A stretch of 7,499 bases of DNA from an uncultured Clostridia bacterium. Its GTDB lineage: Bacteria; Bacillota; Clostridia; Oscillospirales; Ruminococcaceae. Both the position numbers and the translations under genes were made by a program. Shown in pieces: positions 5,613 through 7,499 of the stretch; position 1 is the stretch's first letter; each line of letters opens with the position of its first letter. Below the pieces are notes generated by a model, which was given only the letters and a program-made list of their open reading frames with translations, ran no database searches and was not told where the DNA came from. Location: contig CANQOJ010000110.1 of assembly GCA_947625455.1 (NCBI GenBank), forward strand, positions 1 through 7,499, read 5' to 3'.

Positions 5613-6440
5613 TTAAATCGCTACGGGGATTTTGTCCGTAAAATCATGAAATTTGTAGTTTTCTGCTGTAAAGCTGTTTTTCGTAAATTTGTAAAAGTCC
5701 GTTATGTCCTCAACATTCATTTTCGGCGCGGGATATGGTTCTTTTTCAATAAGGCGCTTTACAATGTCGATATGCCTGTCGTAAATATGCGCGTCAGCAA
5801 TAACGTGTACAAGTTCGCCCGCCTCAAGTCCTGCGGTTTTCGCAAGCATAATGACAAGCGCTGAGTATTGACAGACATTCCAGTTTGACGCTGTAAGCAT
5901 ATCCTGCGAGCGCTGGTTAAGTATAGCGTTAAGCTTTCCCTTGCTTACATTCAGCGTCAGCGAATATGCACACGGCGCAAGCGCCATTTCATGCAGGTCG
6001 TGGGGTATGTACATTGTAAGCAATATCCTCCGTGACGCGGGATCGTTCTTCAAATCATATATCGCCTTGTCAACCTGGTCCATTTCGCCTTGCGGGTATT
6101 TATGCTTTACGCTCATCTGATAGCCGTAAGCCTTGCCGATAGAGCCGTTTTCATCTGCCCACGCGTCCCAGATATGGGTGGAAAGTTCTTTTACGTTATT
6201 TGACTTTTTCTGATATATCCACAGGATTTCCTCGATTGCAGAGCGGTAAAACGTTCTGCGGAGCGTAAGCAGAGGAAATTCTTCGGACAAGTCATAGCGG
6301 TTTACAACCGCGAAGCGCTTTATAGTATGCGCGGGAGTGCCGTCCTCCCAGTGCGGGCGCACGGCAAATTCCTCGTCAGAAACGCCGTTTTCGAGAATAT
6401 CACGGCAGTTTTGTATAAAAATTTCATCTGCTTTGCTCAT
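5613..6440 (-). CDS. thyA: Thymidylate synthase (ThyA)
   Basis: ThyA makes dTMP from dUMP using methylene-tetrahydrofolate. The 275 residues cover the full family length. Key features are GKAYGYQ (102-108), the dyad-type RR at 137-138, the catalytic Cys157 in APCAYS, the phosphate/nucleotide-binding NQRSQD (175-180), NWN (186-188) and DAHIYDRH (216-223). It ends in the usual KIPVAI. The classic PCH after the nucleophile is PCA here, and the usual LGxPFN is replaced by LTASNWN. I believe both are normal for a clostridial ThyA clade, not signs of inactivation. The start MSKADEIF fits that clade, with SD GGAG about 8 nt upstream. It lies 23 nt after the aspartate kinase gene and 9 nt before the NYN gene. 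Confidence 0.95.
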   Translation of the reverse strand: MSKADEIFIQNCRDILENGVSDEEFAVRPHWEDGTPAHTIKRFAVVNRYDLSEEFPLLTLRRTFYRSAIEEILWIYQKKSNNVKELSTHIWDAWADENGSIGKAYGYQMSVKHKYPQGEMDQVDKAIYDLKNDPASRRILLTMYIPHDLHEMALAPCAYSLTLNVSKGKLNAILNQRSQDMLTASNWNVCQYSALVIMLAKTAGLEAGELVHVIADAHIYDRHIDIVKRLIEKEPYPAPKMNVEDITDFYKFTKNSFTAENYKFHDFTDKIPVAI

Positions 6441-6463
6441 AGTTTTACTCCGTTTATTGACAT

Positions 6464-7499
6464 TTATTGTTCGCTTAATATGAACATATCGTATATAACC
6501 TGAATAGCCTTTTCAAAATCCGCCTCGTCAATTGCAACGATAATATTAAGCTCGGAAGAACCTTGGTCTATCATACGAATGTTGATGTCAGCGTGCGAAA
6601 GCGCGGCGAAAACGCGCGTTGCAATTCCCTTTACAGACTTCATTCCGCGTCCTACGACAGCAATAAGCGCAAGTCCGTCGATAATCTCGAAATGGTCGGG
6701 GCGAACAGTTTCGCGTATCCTTTCGGAAAGCTTTTCGCGCTGACCGTCAAGTTCTTTCGAGTTTACAACAACGCTCACCGTATCAATCCCCGTGGGAATA
6801 TGTTCGGGGAATATCTCGTGGTTTTCAAGAACCTGCAAAAGCCTTCTCATAAAGCCCTTGCTTGTGTTCATTCTGTCTTTCTCGATTGAAATTGCCGAGA
6901 AATCCTTTTTGCCCGCGATACCCGTGATAACGTATTTAGAGGGGATATTGTCCGCAGAGGGAACAATAAGCGTGCCTTTGTCGTCGGGGGCGTTTGTGTT
7001 CTTGATGTTAATGGGGATATTTGCGCTTCTTACGGGGAAAATTGCGTCCTCGTGCAAAACGCCCGCGCCCATGTATGAAAGCTCGCGCAATTCGGAATAA
7101 GTGATGACTTCAATACCCTCGGGATTTTTCACAATACGCGGGTCTGCAACCAGAAATCCCGAAACGTCCGTCCAGTTTTCATAAAGCGACGCGTTAGCGG
7201 CTTTAGCGACAACCGAACCCGTAAAATCAGAACCTCCGCGCGAAAACGTTTTGATTGAACCGTCGGGCATTGCGCCGTAAAATCCCGGAATGACTGCCTT
7301 TGGAGTTCTGTCGAGAATTGCGCCGAGGCAGGCGTTTGTAACGTCCGCGTCGAATTTCCCATCATGGTCAAAGAAAATGCCCTTTGCCGCGTCAACGAAC
7401 TCAAACCCCAAATATTCCGCAAGCACAATTCCGTTCAGATACTCACCGCGTGACGCCGCATAATCGCAGAGCTTTTCTCTTGCCACACATTCATAAAAT
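6464..7499 (-). CDS. lysC: Aspartate kinase, 5' end outside window (partial)
   Basis: Aspartate kinase phosphorylates L-aspartate, the first step towards lysine/diaminopimelate, threonine and methionine. Visible motifs are SRGEYLNG and the nucleotide/substrate-site RGGSDFTGS, ENWTDVSGF and ELSYMGAGVLHEDA. Two C-terminal ACT domains follow, one near ITGIAGKKDFSAISIEKD and one near LIAVVGRGMKSVKGIA, which normally mediate feedback control by amino acids. The reading frame stays open through 7498. The GTG at 7486 is not the real start: about 100 N-terminal residues, including the KFGGSS motif, lie beyond the window. The enzyme call is secure. The symbol is approximate because paralogues (lysC, dapG, thrA-like) cannot be separated here. 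It is the first visible gene of the minus-strand operon; the operon promoter is not in the window. Confidence 0.93.
   Translation of the reverse strand, partial: FYECVAREKLCDYAASRGEYLNGIVLAEYLGFEFVDAAKGIFFDHDGKFDADVTNACLGAILDRTPKAVIPGFYGAMPDGSIKTFSRGGSDFTGSVVAKAANASLYENWTDVSGFLVADPRIVKNPEGIEVITYSELRELSYMGAGVLHEDAIFPVRSANIPINIKNTNAPDDKGTLIVPSADNIPSKYVITGIAGKKDFSAISIEKDRMNTSKGFMRRLLQVLENHEIFPEHIPTGIDTVSVVVNSKELDGQREKLSERIRETVRPDHFEIIDGLALIAVVGRGMKSVKGIATRVFAALSHADINIRMIDQGSSELNIIVAIDEADFEKAIQVIYDMFILSEQ

Noticed and set aside
5964..5981. ThyA with PCA instead of PCH after the catalytic cysteine as a sign of inactivation
   Set aside because: Nucleophile Cys157, RSQD and DAHIYDRH are all present, and this variant appears normal for a clostridial ThyA clade.

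Overview
The window looks like a chromosomal segment of a motile, low-to-moderate GC member of the Clostridia, probably the Oscillospiraceae/Ruminococcaceae group. This rests on a Firmicute-type flagellin, Gram-positive Shine-Dalgarno (SD) sequences, perfect sigma-A promoters, and clostridial-type aspartate kinase and thymidylate synthase proteins. It is an inference from protein character, not from a marker gene.

Layout. Positions 1-512 contain no convincing gene. They hold a long imperfect inverted repeat (arms about 1-163 and 320-472) whose outer ends carry TGTYA boxes (TNACA on the right) repeating at exactly 10 bp. Next is a plus-strand flagellin gene (613-2409) that reads in frame into the conserved codons 2-6 of a normal flagellin but has CGA where the ATG should be. 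It also has no SD and no recognisable promoter, so it may be a silent copy. It ends at a strong hairpin terminator (2442-2479).

Between 2491 and 2792 lies a compact module best read as a type I toxin-antitoxin locus organised like the enterococcal Fst/par system. A perfect sigma-A promoter (2491-2519, plus) drives an RNA of about 80 nt that ends at a hairpin with seven T. Convergent to it, a second perfect promoter (2764-2792, minus) drives an mRNA for a 29-residue hydrophobic peptide (2627-2716, minus). The small RNA carries a diverged copy of the antisense of the toxin start region and should pair with it. The toxin mRNA also has a hairpin covering its SD and an 11-bp pairing between its 5' end and the region at its stop codon. 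The module is flanked by two nearly identical terminators forming 27-bp direct repeats exactly 350 bp apart.

From 2869 to the right edge all genes are on the minus strand, 9-29 nt apart, as one probable operon: aspartate kinase (5' end cut by the window), thymidylate synthase ThyA, a NYN-domain protein with about five OST-HTH/LOTUS modules, and an M14/AstE-like protein with a degenerate zinc site. The operon ends at the terminator at 2791-2829. Aspartate kinase and ThyA are housekeeping biosynthesis genes. The NYN-LOTUS protein is probably an RNA-acting factor, and the role of the M14-like protein is unknown.
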